A stretch of 5,935 nucleotides of DNA from Candidatus Bathyarchaeota archaeon RBG_13_60_20 (GTDB taxonomy: Archaea > Thermoproteota > Bathyarchaeia > TCS64). Location of the stretch: assembly GCA_001775965.1 (NCBI GenBank), contig MEZG01000013.1:1250-7184 (forward strand), read 5' to 3'. Below the pieces are notes generated by a model. The model was given only the letters and a program-made list of their open reading frames with translations, was not told the DNA's origin and did not search any database. A program made the translations under genes and the position numbers. Positions 1-5,342 of this stretch are shown here, in pieces. Every line of letters begins with the position of its first letter. The stretch's first letter is position 1.

Positions 1-1
1 G

Positions 2-817
2 GGGCTGGACGTCAACTTCGACGTGATCCCCTGGGAGTGCTGGGAGCCCTTCCCCTACCTCTGCAGCCTGCACTTCACCCAGTGGCTCAGGCTCCTGGGA
101 GGGCGTGGCGAGCTGGCCCTGTGGCTGAGATCGGAGGAGTTCAGAAGGAAGGCGTGGGAGGAACTGGAGCAGGGGAAGCTCTTCCAGAGGCTCGTGGTCA
201 ACCCGTGCATAAACCCTCACTGGGCCGAGAACCTCAGGATCGTCGAGCACAAGGACGAGGCGGCAGCGGGGAAAAGCCTGGCCGAGGCAGCGGCTCAGCG
301 TGGGAAGGACCCGTGGAACACGCTATGTGACCTTGTAGCCGAGGACCCGGACAGCAAGGCGGCCCACACGGACTACAGAGGCATGGAGGACCAGATGACG
401 GAGTTCTTCAGGCACCCGCGCGGCGTCGTCGGCCTCGACGTGGGAGTGACGGACGACCGCGACGTGGAGCAAAGGACGCCCCCTTATGCGACGCCCCTCC
501 CGGACACCTTCAGCGGCTACACGAAGTTCTTAATCAGGTATGTGAGGGACAGGTCGGTACTGACCCTGGAGGAGGCGGTGCAGAAGTGCTCCACCATCCC
601 TGCTAGAACCTTCAGGCTGGCTGACAGGGGCGTCCTGAGGCCGGGCGCCTACGCCGACATCGTCCTAATGGACCTGGACAGTCTTGCCATAGCGGGCCAC
701 CCCGAGACATCGGTCACCTACCCCGTGGGCGTGACCCACGTCCTCGTGAATGGGAGGCTGGTCGTGGACGGGGGGAGGCTCACCGGAGCCAGGCCGGGCC
801 TGGTCCTCAAACGCTAG
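2..817 (+). CDS. N-acyl-D-amino-acid deacylase / D-aminoacylase-type amidohydrolase, C-terminal part
   Basis: This is a 5'-truncated gene: the frame is open from the first bases (271 residues visible) and the family is usually around 480-550 residues, so roughly the N-terminal half, with the main metal-binding HxH motif, lies outside the window. The fragment opens with a GLDVNFDVIPWE segment matching the family's 'fDvyPY' strand. It then has a helical insert, RHPRGVVGLDVGVTDD at the position of the 'RHP..iGSDG' loop that carries a catalytic Asp, and LTLEEAVQKCSTIPA. It ends with the amidohydrolase closing beta-sandwich: DRGVLRPGAYADIVLMD and GVTHVLVNGRLVVDGG. The expected reaction is zinc-dependent hydrolysis of N-acyl D-amino acids or related amides in the cytoplasm; the substrate cannot be read from the sequence. 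An internal GTG at 23 is an ordinary Val codon, not a start. The gene ends tail to tail with the peptidase gene, sharing the CTAG at 814-817. Confidence 0.85.
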   Translation, partial: GLDVNFDVIPWECWEPFPYLCSLHFTQWLRLLGGRGELALWLRSEEFRRKAWEELEQGKLFQRLVVNPCINPHWAENLRIVEHKDEAAAGKSLAEAAAQRGKDPWNTLCDLVAEDPDSKAAHTDYRGMEDQMTEFFRHPRGVVGLDVGVTDDRDVEQRTPPYATPLPDTFSGYTKFLIRYVRDRSVLTLEEAVQKCSTIPARTFRLADRGVLRPGAYADIVLMDLDSLAIAGHPETSVTYPVGVTHVLVNGRLVVDGGRLTGARPGLVLKR

Positions 818-1572
818 AGGACGGCGAACAGCACCCAGAAGATGATGTCGCCGAAGATCACGGAGAGCAGGTACCCGGCGGCCATCACGACTATGTAGGG
901 CAGAGTCGCCGAGACCCAGGCCCACTCGTACCCCCTGCCCTTCAGCTCCGTGAACGTCTTCTCGGCGGCACCATCATCCCAGAGGTCGGGACGTAGGCTC
1001 AGCCCATCAACGCCCTCAAGGGGGTACTGGAACGGGGGGCCGCGCACGCCTTCGAGCCTGACATACCTGGCTGTGAACAGGAGCGCGATCTTCCTCGGAG
1101 CTGAGAGGCTTTGAACCCGCTCGAAGAGGTCGACCCCCCTCAGCCTCACCACGGCGTTACCCAGCGCTGCGAGCAGAGGCGCGACGATCCCCGCCACAGC
1201 CGTGTTAGAGAGCATCGTGAACGGGAAGAATACGGGGCTCCACCCCCAGAAGACGCCCAGATAGGCGGGGGCCTTGGGGTGGATTAACGCGAGCACGATG
1301 AACGCGAGGATGTCAGCCTCGCCCATCAGCCTGAAGAACCAGAGCGCAAGACCCACCACGCCCATGAAGCCCACGGCGAGCGCAAGCTGGTACAGGCCGA
1401 GGGACCCTAGAAAAAGCTCGTACACGTCCAGCAGGAGCGCCGAGGCGCCAGCGATTACCCAGAGAAGGTCGTGGACCTCCCTCGTCCGTATGTCTCTCAC
1501 CCCCGCGTACCCTAGCATGCCGAGAGCCAGGAGGATCCTGGCAACATCGAGGTACCCGAGGTAAGGGTTCAT
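814..1572 (-). CDS. Archaeal type IV prepilin / preflagellin peptidase (A24B, FlaK/PibD-like)
   Basis: Integral-membrane aspartic protease expected to cleave the class III signal peptides of archaellins and type IV pilins at the membrane before assembly. Numbered from the ATG at 1572 (252 residues), the first catalytic Asp is D27 in DIRTREVHDLLW and the second is D87 in GEADILAF, the family's GxHyD motif (here GEAD). Hydrophobic segments lie at about 6-25, 36-55, 60-82, 87-105 and 115-142. A cytosolic loop with RGPPFQYPLEG follows, then a final hydrophobic pair at about 212-252, matching the archaeal A24 plus C-terminal domain layout. A GTG at 1590 would add six residues, but the TATA-like TTAAAAAC at 1593-1600 predicts transcription starting at about 1570, so the GTG would be untranscribed and ATG 1572 would be leaderless. 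No archaellum or pilin genes are adjacent, so whether it serves pili or archaella is open. Confidence 0.87.
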   Translation of the reverse strand: MNPYLGYLDVARILLALGMLGYAGVRDIRTREVHDLLWVIAGASALLLDVYELFLGSLGLYQLALAVGFMGVVGLALWFFRLMGEADILAFIVLALIHPKAPAYLGVFWGWSPVFFPFTMLSNTAVAGIVAPLLAALGNAVVRLRGVDLFERVQSLSAPRKIALLFTARYVRLEGVRGPPFQYPLEGVDGLSLRPDLWDDGAAEKTFTELKGRGYEWAWVSATLPYIVVMAAGYLLSVIFGDIIFWVLFAVL

Positions 1573-1592
1573 AGCGTGAAAACCGTCCACAG

Positions 1593-1600
1593 GTTTTTAA
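1593..1600 (-). promoter_or_regulatory. TATA-like box of the prepilin peptidase gene
   Basis: On the minus strand the bases read TTAAAAAC, preceded by a purine-rich GAAGG that could act as the BRE. The centre lies about 25 nt from the ATG at 1572, the usual archaeal TATA-to-start-site distance, which points to a leaderless mRNA and decides the start codon. This is a pattern-based call only. Confidence 0.5.
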
Positions 1601-1624
1601 CCTTCATGGACGATGGGCGCGAAC

Positions 1625-1634
1625 GATTCATATC
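1625..1634 (+). promoter_or_regulatory. Weak TATA-like element of the NimA-like gene
   Basis: The stretch GATTCATATC contains an AT-rich core centred near 1629-1630, about 26 nt before position 1656, so transcription would begin at or just ahead of the GGTGA Shine-Dalgarno. The element deviates from the TATA consensus; it is called mainly from spacing and from the divergent arrangement with the peptidase promoter. Confidence 0.3.
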
Positions 1635-1664
1635 CGTTGGCCCCCCTGATAACAGGTGACTCGA

Positions 1665-2153
1665 ATGAGGTACCATATGAGGAGAGCGGACAAGGAGATC
1701 AGTGACCCCGATGAGATAAGGAGGGCGCTCAAGGGAACCCAGTACATGACCCTGGCCATGGTGAAGGAAGGCGAGCCATACCTGGTGTCCCTGAGCCACG
1801 GGTACGACGAGGAGAGGAACAGCCTGTACTTCCACTCGGCCAGCGAGGGAAAGAAGCTGGACTACATGAGGGCTTCACCGTCGGTGTGGGGCCAAGTGGT
1901 GGTGGACCATGGCTATGCGGAGGACGAGTGCACCCACAGGTATGCCACAGTGATGTTCAAGGGCCGCGTCAGGTTCCTCGAGTCCCTAGAGGACAAGCGC
2001 CGCGCCTTCAGCACCATGATCAACCAGCTGGACCCCAACCCCGAGCCCCTGCTGAAGAGGCTGCTCAACTCCGAGGGACTTAAGACAACGGTCGTGGGGG
2101 AGATACAGATCGAGAAGGTCACGGGGAAGAAAAGCCCAGGCATCGTCATCTAA
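1665..2153 (+). CDS. NimA-like / pyridoxamine 5'-phosphate oxidase-related FMN-binding protein
   Basis: A 162-residue split-barrel flavoprotein of the pyridoxamine-phosphate-oxidase-like superfamily, NimA-type branch. Characteristic elements are MRRADKEISDPDEI at the N-terminus, YMTLAMVKEGEPYLVSLSHGYD (first barrel strands), YFHSASEGKKLDYMRASPSV (the FMN-phosphate-contacting segment typical of the family), and RYATVMFKGRVRFLES followed by a helical region and the closing strand TTVVGEIQIEKVTGK. Family members bind FMN or sometimes F420 or heme and act as small cytoplasmic reductases; the substrate here is unknown. I chose the ATG at 1665 because GGTGA (1655-1659) sits 5 nt before it as a Shine-Dalgarno. 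The upstream GTG at 1656 overlaps that motif and would add only three residues, and the ATG at 1677 is a further alternative. The gene is divergent from the prepilin peptidase. Confidence 0.82.
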   Translation: MRYHMRRADKEISDPDEIRRALKGTQYMTLAMVKEGEPYLVSLSHGYDEERNSLYFHSASEGKKLDYMRASPSVWGQVVVDHGYAEDECTHRYATVMFKGRVRFLESLEDKRRAFSTMINQLDPNPEPLLKRLLNSEGLKTTVVGEIQIEKVTGKKSPGIVI

Positions 2154-2176
2154 TTATGAACAGAATCTGAACAACT

Positions 2177-2184
2177 CTTAATAG
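2177..2184 (+). promoter_or_regulatory. Possible TATA box of the zinc-ribbon RDD gene
   Basis: CTTAATAG, centred near 2181, predicts a transcript start near 2207 and a leader of about 16 nt containing the purine-rich GGAAGG (2211-2216) six bases before the ATG. A second AT-rich patch at 2200-2206 is too close to the start to be a TATA box for the ATG at 2223. Confidence 0.3.
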
Positions 2185-2222
2185 AAGAGAAGCCAAGCCA
2201 ATATACCGTCGGAAGGACCGGT

Positions 2223-2696
2223 ATGCCGTACTGTGAGAGGTGTGGAGCCGAAGCCGAGGAAGAAGCGGCTTACTGCCCCAAGTGCGGGGCCCCCCTGAGG
2301 GGGGCAGAGGGCGTTGTGGAGCTAGCCACATGGACTCAGAGGTTCATAGCGCTGATCATCGACGGCATCATACTGGCCATCATCCTCGGGTTCCTCAGCC
2401 TTCCCGGGTACAGGGTCATGAGCGGCATCACCTTCGGGGCTAATAACGTCCTCCAGTTCCTGTACTTCATGTTCATGGACCACTACTACGGCCAGAGCGT
2501 GGGGAAGAAGGTGATGAACCTTCGGATCACCAAGGAGGGGGGAGCCCCGCTGACCCTGCTGGATGCAGCCATCGAGAGCTTCGGGAAGGTGTTCCTGCTG
2601 CCCATCGACTTCGTGGTGGGCTACTTCATTTACAGGAACAAGAACCAGAGGCTCTTCAACTACCTCAGCGACACGGTGGTCATCAGGGAGATATAG
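2223..2696 (+). CDS. Zinc-ribbon / RDD-family membrane protein
   Basis: A 157-residue protein with a short N-terminal double zinc ribbon (CERC at residues 4-7 and CPKC at 18-21, giving one four-Cys zinc site) joined to an RDD domain. The RDD part shows the name-giving Arg and Asp in QRFIALIIDGIILAII (about 39-54), a second hydrophobic stretch around VLQFLYFMFMD, the conserved GQSVGKKVMNLRITKEGG loop, and a third hydrophobic segment near KVFLLPIDFVVGYFIY. RDD proteins are poorly characterised; some have been proposed to transport small solutes or ions. The cytosolic zinc ribbon may mediate protein or nucleic acid contact, which is inference. Purine-rich GGAAGG precedes the ATG. Its stop codon lies four bases from the convergent stop of the amidase gene. 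Confidence 0.85.
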   Translation: MPYCERCGAEAEEEAAYCPKCGAPLRGAEGVVELATWTQRFIALIIDGIILAIILGFLSLPGYRVMSGITFGANNVLQFLYFMFMDHYYGQSVGKKVMNLRITKEGGAPLTLLDAAIESFGKVFLLPIDFVVGYFIYRNKNQRLFNYLSDTVVIREI

Positions 2697-2700
2697 GGCC

Positions 2701-4089
2701 CTAAGCCTTGAAGGCTGGCGGGTGCCTCCTATGCCAGTCAGTCCGCCTCTGGTACTCAACGGCCACAGATAGCACCCTGTTCTCGTCGTACGCCCGCCCC
2801 ATGAACTGTATACCGGTGGGCAGCCCCTCCTCGCTGAATCCGTTGGGCACCGATATCGCTGGCAGACCCGCCCCGTTGCCCAGGGCCCCCATGACGTCCT
2901 TGGCGGTGCCAGGCGCCACCTTCCTAAACTCCTGGTCTATGGGGCTCGCGGCCGTCTTCCTCGCAGGAGCCACAATGGCGTCGTATCCGCTCATCACATT
3001 CTCGGCTATCTCCGCCATCCTCGCCCTCAGCCTCAGCGCCTTGAGGTAGTCTCTAGCTAGCAGAATCGTGCGAGCGTAGGGGCCGTACCTGTCCTCAGGG
3101 GCCGTGAGCCCCCTTGCCAGGTCCTCCTCGGTGAACTCGTCGAAGGCAGACGCGGCCTCGGCGTTGAGTATGGTGCGCGTAACAGCCTCGTAGGGGAACA
3201 CAGGGAACTCCACCTCCTCCACTGTGGCGAACCTCTCCAGAACTCTAAGCGATTCCCTGAAGCTGCCTGCCACCGCCTCCTGGGTCTCGTCGAGGGCGTC
3301 CTTGGGCACGCCTAGCCTAAACTCGTCCACCTCTACTTTGTACTTGTATCGTTTCCGGGTCGTCGTGGTGTCCCTTGGATCGTAGCCCGAGACGGCCTCC
3401 AATACGATGCCGCAGTCGTCGGCCGTCAGGCAGAGGGGCCCCAGCTTGTCCAGGGTCCAGCTGAGAGCCATGGCGCCGTGCCTGCTCACTCGCCCGTAGG
3501 TGGGGCGCAGCCCCGATACACCGCAATTGTTGGCCGGGCTGAGTATGCTGCCCCACGTCTCGCTGCCCAGCGCGAAGGGGACGAGCCCAGCGGCCACGGA
3601 TGAGCCTGACCCGCTGCTGCTGCCCCCACTCCAGTGCTTGAGGCTCCACGGTGTCGCGCAGGGCCCCGTGAAGCTGGCGTAAGGCTGCCTGTAGCCCATC
3701 CCGCCTGCCAACTCAATCATGGCCAGCTTTGCGCACAGGACGGCCCCCCCTCGCCTCAGCCTCATAACCGCTGTGGCGTCGTGGTTGAAGACCTGGTCCT
3801 TGAGGGGAGCCGCGCCCCAGGTAGTCGGCGCCCCCCTGGTGGCTATCAGGTCCTTGACCCCGTACGGTATCCCGTGGAGCGGACCTCCCTGTCCCTTTTC
3901 CCTGATCTCCCTCTGGGCTTCTTTTGCCTCCTTGAGGGCCCTGCCCTCCATGATGGTCACAACCGAGTTCAGCTTAGGCCCGTGCTCCCGCAGCCTCCCT
4001 ATGAAAACCTCTGCGAGATCAACGGGGGATGTTTCTCCTGTTCGGATCGCCTCTGAGATTTCTCGGACCGAGGCGTAGACCGGGTTCAT
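2701..4089 (-). CDS. Amidase-signature family hydrolase
   Basis: A 462-residue amidase-signature enzyme, complete by length. The Ser-cisSer-Lys triad is visible: K79 in PYGVKDLIAT, cis-Ser S157 in the Gly/Ser-rich loop SGGSSSGSGSSVAAG, and nucleophile S181 in GSETWGSILSPA, with the usual 24-residue spacing between the two serines. The common DTGGSIR motif is replaced by ETWGSIL, so this is not a standard GatA. GatB is absent from the window, which argues against a role in Gln-tRNA synthesis. It probably hydrolyses a small amide or carboxyamide in the cytoplasm; the substrate is unknown. Translation is probably coupled to the small upstream gene through an ATGA overlap (4086-4089), and that gene looks like a GatC/AtzG-type partner. 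An AtzE-AtzG-like heteromer is therefore a reasonable model, though only inferred. Confidence 0.87.
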   Translation of the reverse strand: MNPVYASVREISEAIRTGETSPVDLAEVFIGRLREHGPKLNSVVTIMEGRALKEAKEAQREIREKGQGGPLHGIPYGVKDLIATRGAPTTWGAAPLKDQVFNHDATAVMRLRRGGAVLCAKLAMIELAGGMGYRQPYASFTGPCATPWSLKHWSGGSSSGSGSSVAAGLVPFALGSETWGSILSPANNCGVSGLRPTYGRVSRHGAMALSWTLDKLGPLCLTADDCGIVLEAVSGYDPRDTTTTRKRYKYKVEVDEFRLGVPKDALDETQEAVAGSFRESLRVLERFATVEEVEFPVFPYEAVTRTILNAEAASAFDEFTEEDLARGLTAPEDRYGPYARTILLARDYLKALRLRARMAEIAENVMSGYDAIVAPARKTAASPIDQEFRKVAPGTAKDVMGALGNGAGLPAISVPNGFSEEGLPTGIQFMGRAYDENRVLSVAVEYQRRTDWHRRHPPAFKA

Positions 4090-4292
4090 TTGCCTCGTCT
4101 CCGACGGGGAGTGAAGACGGTGAACGGCTCGTCCCAGTTGCCGAGCTTCACGGCGCGCAGCTCTGAGGATGCCTCGACGATGCGCTCAACGCCCTTCCTA
4201 ACCTCCTCAAGCTCAGCCTCAGCGAGCACGGCGCCGTACAGCTGCTCGACTAGCCTGAACAGCGTCTCTGCCTCGACGCGAGTAGACTCCAT
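4086..4292 (-). CDS. Small GatC/AtzG-like amidase partner protein
   Basis: A 68-residue mostly helical protein: two predicted helices (about residues 7-24 and 27-45, rich in Glu/Leu) followed by an extended tail, LRAVKLGNWDEPFTVFTP, and a basic end RRRRGK. Helices followed by an 'L...DEP...F.P' tail are the layout of GatC and the AtzG/DUF4089 family, small subunits that wrap around amidase-signature enzymes. Its stop overlaps the amidase ATG as ATGA, the usual mark of translational coupling of partners. The assignment rests on this pattern and context, not on strong residue identity. No convincing Shine-Dalgarno lies close to the ATG: GAGGAG at 4307-4312 is 14 bases away. The TATA box predicts a leaderless or nearly leaderless transcript. 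Confidence 0.68.
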   Translation of the reverse strand: MESTRVEAETLFRLVEQLYGAVLAEAELEEVRKGVERIVEASSELRAVKLGNWDEPFTVFTPRRRRGK

Positions 4293-4315
4293 GGTTTAAT
4301 CCAAGTCTCCTCAGC

Positions 4316-4328
4316 AATTATATTTTCG
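4316..4328 (-). promoter_or_regulatory. Strong BRE/TATA promoter of the small-subunit/amidase operon
   Basis: The minus strand reads GTCGAAAATATAATTG through this region: CGAAA fits an archaeal BRE and ATATAAT a TATA box. The TATA centre (about 4320) is 26-28 nt before the ATG at 4292, so the mRNA should be leaderless or carry only a few untranslated bases. It is the best-looking promoter in the window. Confidence 0.65.
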
Positions 4329-4392
4329 ACCCGGCTTCATGAATCCTCGGTCAATAATTCTCAAATCGACTACAGGTTTGTTTCCACCCGAG

Positions 4393-4449
4393 TTGGGCTT
4401 GGCTAAGGAGCGACGCAGAGTAAGGGTATTGCACATTGACGACGAGGAA
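4393..4449 (+). other. Receiver-domain-like N-terminal stub in a different frame from the following zinc-ribbon gene
   Basis: In the frame of position 4393 the bases encode [19 protein letters not shown]. This is what the start of a two-component receiver domain looks like: a basic lead-in, a hydrophobic beta strand VRVLHI, then the acidic DDE that binds Mg2+. TTG codons at 4393 and 4399 could start it. The frame then runs on without receiver character, lacking the phospho-acceptor Asp region and the Lys loop, and stops near 4572. The zinc-ribbon protein continues in the next frame, its earliest possible TTG lying inside the IDD codons. This suggests the remains of a receiver-output regulator that lost most of its receiver domain, but a chance match over so few residues cannot be excluded. 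Confidence 0.35.
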
Positions 4450-4846
4450 GAGCAGCTCATGTTCCCGGTGCGAGTCGGGCGATGTCACCACGATCCCCGT
4501 CTGCCCCAGGTGTGGGGGCAGGCTGTTCATGAAGAATGTGGGCACCGAGGCGGACGCGGCCAAGCCCTTTAAGTGCCTGGACGGGTGCGGCGAGCAGTTC
4601 GAGGAGGTCGCCATTAACTACAGGTGTAACCTGTGCGGTAAGGGGTACACTCAGGCGGAGTCCAAGTACAAGCACACCTTCGAGTTCGCAATCAACCACC
4701 AGATAATGGATGAGCTTCAGAGGCAGGTGGACGCGGCGGACGAGCTCTCCCAGTGGGAGCTGCAGAATCAGCAGGTGGAGCAAAACACCAACAGATCCTG
4801 GAAGCCATCAAGAGCCAGCTTCAGGAGCAGGTCAAGCAGCAGCTGA
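4436..4846 (+). CDS. TackOD1-like multi-zinc-ribbon protein, frame apparently broken near the C-terminus
   Basis: The open frame encodes 136 residues from a TTG start; only four sense codons separate that TTG from the preceding in-frame stop, and no ATG or GTG lies nearby. Eight cysteines form zinc ribbons: C9/C12 and C23/C26 (CSRC, CPRC), then C47/C51 and C64/C67 (CLDGC, CNLC). The order [38 protein letters not shown] and KYKHTFEF resembles the second half of TackOD1, an output domain found with signalling domains in TACK archaea. The helical tail [22 protein letters not shown] runs to about residue 116. The last 20 residues in this frame are an implausible Arg/Ser string, whereas the -1 frame continues the helix to a stop at 4857. 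With that repaired the product would be 140 residues. DNA- or protein-binding regulator is the likeliest role, by inference. It is convergent with the metal-binding gene. Confidence 0.6.
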
Positions 4847-4857
4847 AGAACAGGTAG
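4783..4857 (+). other. Frame-shifted true C-terminus of the zinc-ribbon protein
   Basis: Slipping back one base at the AAAA of positions 4782-4785 changes the reading from [13 protein letters not shown] to KHQQ followed by [12 protein letters not shown], then VKQQLKNR and a TAG at 4855-4857. The alternative is an amphipathic Gln/Lys/Leu helix that continues the preceding helix smoothly, and its stop lies one base from the stop of the convergent gene, as at the other convergent pairs in this window. A lost A in a short homopolymer, by mutation or sequencing error, explains this; programmed slippage is less likely because no canonical slippery heptamer is present. Confidence 0.55.
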
Positions 4858-4858
4858 C

Positions 4859-5077
4859 CTATGCTTTCTCCGCAGTGTAGACCTCGGTGGCGTTCACGGC
4901 GTCCACGAGCTTCTTCGTGTCCACTTTGGTGCCCTCCTTTAGGGTCGCCCAGGCCCTCCCCTTCTTGTGGTCGGCCCTGGCGCTGGTAACGCCTTCAACC
5001 TTCTCGAGGGCCTTCCTGATCCTCATCTCGCAGTGGGGGCAGTCCATCCCCTTAATCCTGAGCTCTACTTCGGGCAT
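4859..5077 (-). CDS. CopZ-like heavy-metal-associated (HMA) domain protein
   Basis: A 72-residue single-domain protein with the ferredoxin-like HMA fold. It has strand MPEVELRIKG, the metal-binding loop GMDCPHC (C13 and C16), helix EMRIRKALEKVEGV, strand ARADHKKGRAWATL, and a final helix KKLVDAVNAT plus strand. Such proteins carry Cu(I) or another soft metal in the cytoplasm and pass it to P-type ATPases or regulators; no ATPase is in the window, so the partner is unknown. I chose the ATG at 5077 because it begins directly before the first strand, as in CopZ, and the TATA box at 5107-5115 predicts transcription from about 5085. A GTG at 5086 could be a leaderless start adding three residues. 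The GTG at 5128 lies upstream of the promoter and is unlikely. It ends one base from the repaired stop of the convergent zinc-ribbon gene. Confidence 0.83.
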   Translation of the reverse strand: MPEVELRIKGMDCPHCEMRIRKALEKVEGVTSARADHKKGRAWATLKEGTKVDTKKLVDAVNATEVYTAEKA

Positions 5078-5106
5078 GTCGGTCACTGGATCATGCTGAG
5101 CCGCGG

Positions 5107-5115
5107 TAATTAAAC
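5107..5115 (-). promoter_or_regulatory. TATA box of the HMA protein gene
   Basis: The minus strand reads GTTTAATTA here, centred near 5111. The predicted start of transcription is about 5085, giving an mRNA leader of roughly 8 nt to the ATG at 5077, or a leaderless message from the GTG at 5086. It excludes the far upstream GTG at 5128 as translation start. Confidence 0.5.
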
Positions 5116-5214
5116 CTGAATGCTCCACCTGTTTTTCATGTTTATTGAACGCGGACGTGGCTGGTAGGTACCTCTGTTCGATGCTGATGTCTGTTGGATG
5201 ATGTTATACGCCTG

Positions 5215-5222
5215 TTTATAAG
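5215..5222 (+). promoter_or_regulatory. TATA box ahead of the structured leader and small membrane protein
   Basis: TTTATAAG is a near-consensus archaeal TATA box, centred at 5218. Transcription should begin around 5243-5246, which places the hairpins at 5252-5320 at the very 5' end of the transcript. It stands divergent from the HMA gene promoter about 100 bases away; the bases between the two show only an 8-base palindrome, AGGTACCT, at 5166-5173. Confidence 0.55.
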
Positions 5223-5251
5223 CAACTTAGGGTATTGGTATAGTGTTGATT

Positions 5252-5285
5252 CTTTGTTAGTCTCGCGTATGCGAGATTGATGGAG
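5252..5285 (+). ncRNA. Leader hairpin 1 (15-pair stem, GUAU loop)
   Basis: Bases 5252-5266 pair without mismatch to 5271-5285, closed by a four-base GUAU loop. The inner six pairs are Watson-Crick (UCUCGC/GCGAGA); the outer nine contain five G-U wobbles. Wobbles pair only in the plus-strand transcript (on the minus strand they would be A-C mismatches), so the structure suits an RNA read rightward from the promoter at 5215. The outer half competes with a smaller helix, 5276-5280 with 5287-5291. Confidence 0.5.
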
Positions 5286-5299
5286 TTCAATGCTTAGAT

Positions 5300-5320
5300 A
5301 GACGCCATGGTGAGGCGTCT
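5300..5320 (+). ncRNA. Leader hairpin 2 (7-pair GC-rich stem)
   Basis: AGACGCC at 5300-5306 pairs perfectly with GGCGUCU at 5314-5320 around the seven-base loop AUGGUGA. The loop exposes GGUGA, a Shine-Dalgarno-like sequence, but no plausible gene starts just after it. The hairpin ends 16 bases before the core Shine-Dalgarno of the small membrane protein gene. Confidence 0.5.
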
Positions 5321-5333
5321 TTCGTGGGCAGTA

Positions 5334-5342
5334 GGAGAGGTG
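5334..5342 (+). promoter_or_regulatory. Strong Shine-Dalgarno of the small membrane protein
   Basis: GGAGAGGTG contains GAGGTG, complementary to the archaeal 16S 3' end, six bases before the ATG at 5349. It is the best ribosome binding site in the window and settles the start over the internal ATGs at 5397 and 5403. Confidence 0.65.

Noticed and set aside
1274..1564. 96-codon plus-strand open frame opposite the prepilin peptidase
   Set aside because: It is the antisense shadow of a clearly conserved membrane protease in GC-rich DNA, with a low-complexity Arg/Ser/Pro product.
2322..2759. 145-codon minus-strand open frame opposite the RDD gene
   Set aside because: The opposite strand encodes a recognisable zinc-ribbon and RDD domain; this product is a His/Val/Glu-rich shadow and crosses the amidase stop.
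2701..4089. Amidase as GatA of the tRNA amidotransferase
   Set aside because: No GatB nearby, the nucleophile loop is not GatA-like, and the adjacent small protein fits AtzG as well as GatC; kept as a general amidase.
5142..5213. Possible tRNA or C/D box RNA (GTTCGATGC and ATGATGT motifs)
   Set aside because: No acceptor or T-stem pairing could be built around the TTCGATGC, and the C-box-like motif has no matching D box CUGA at a sensible distance.
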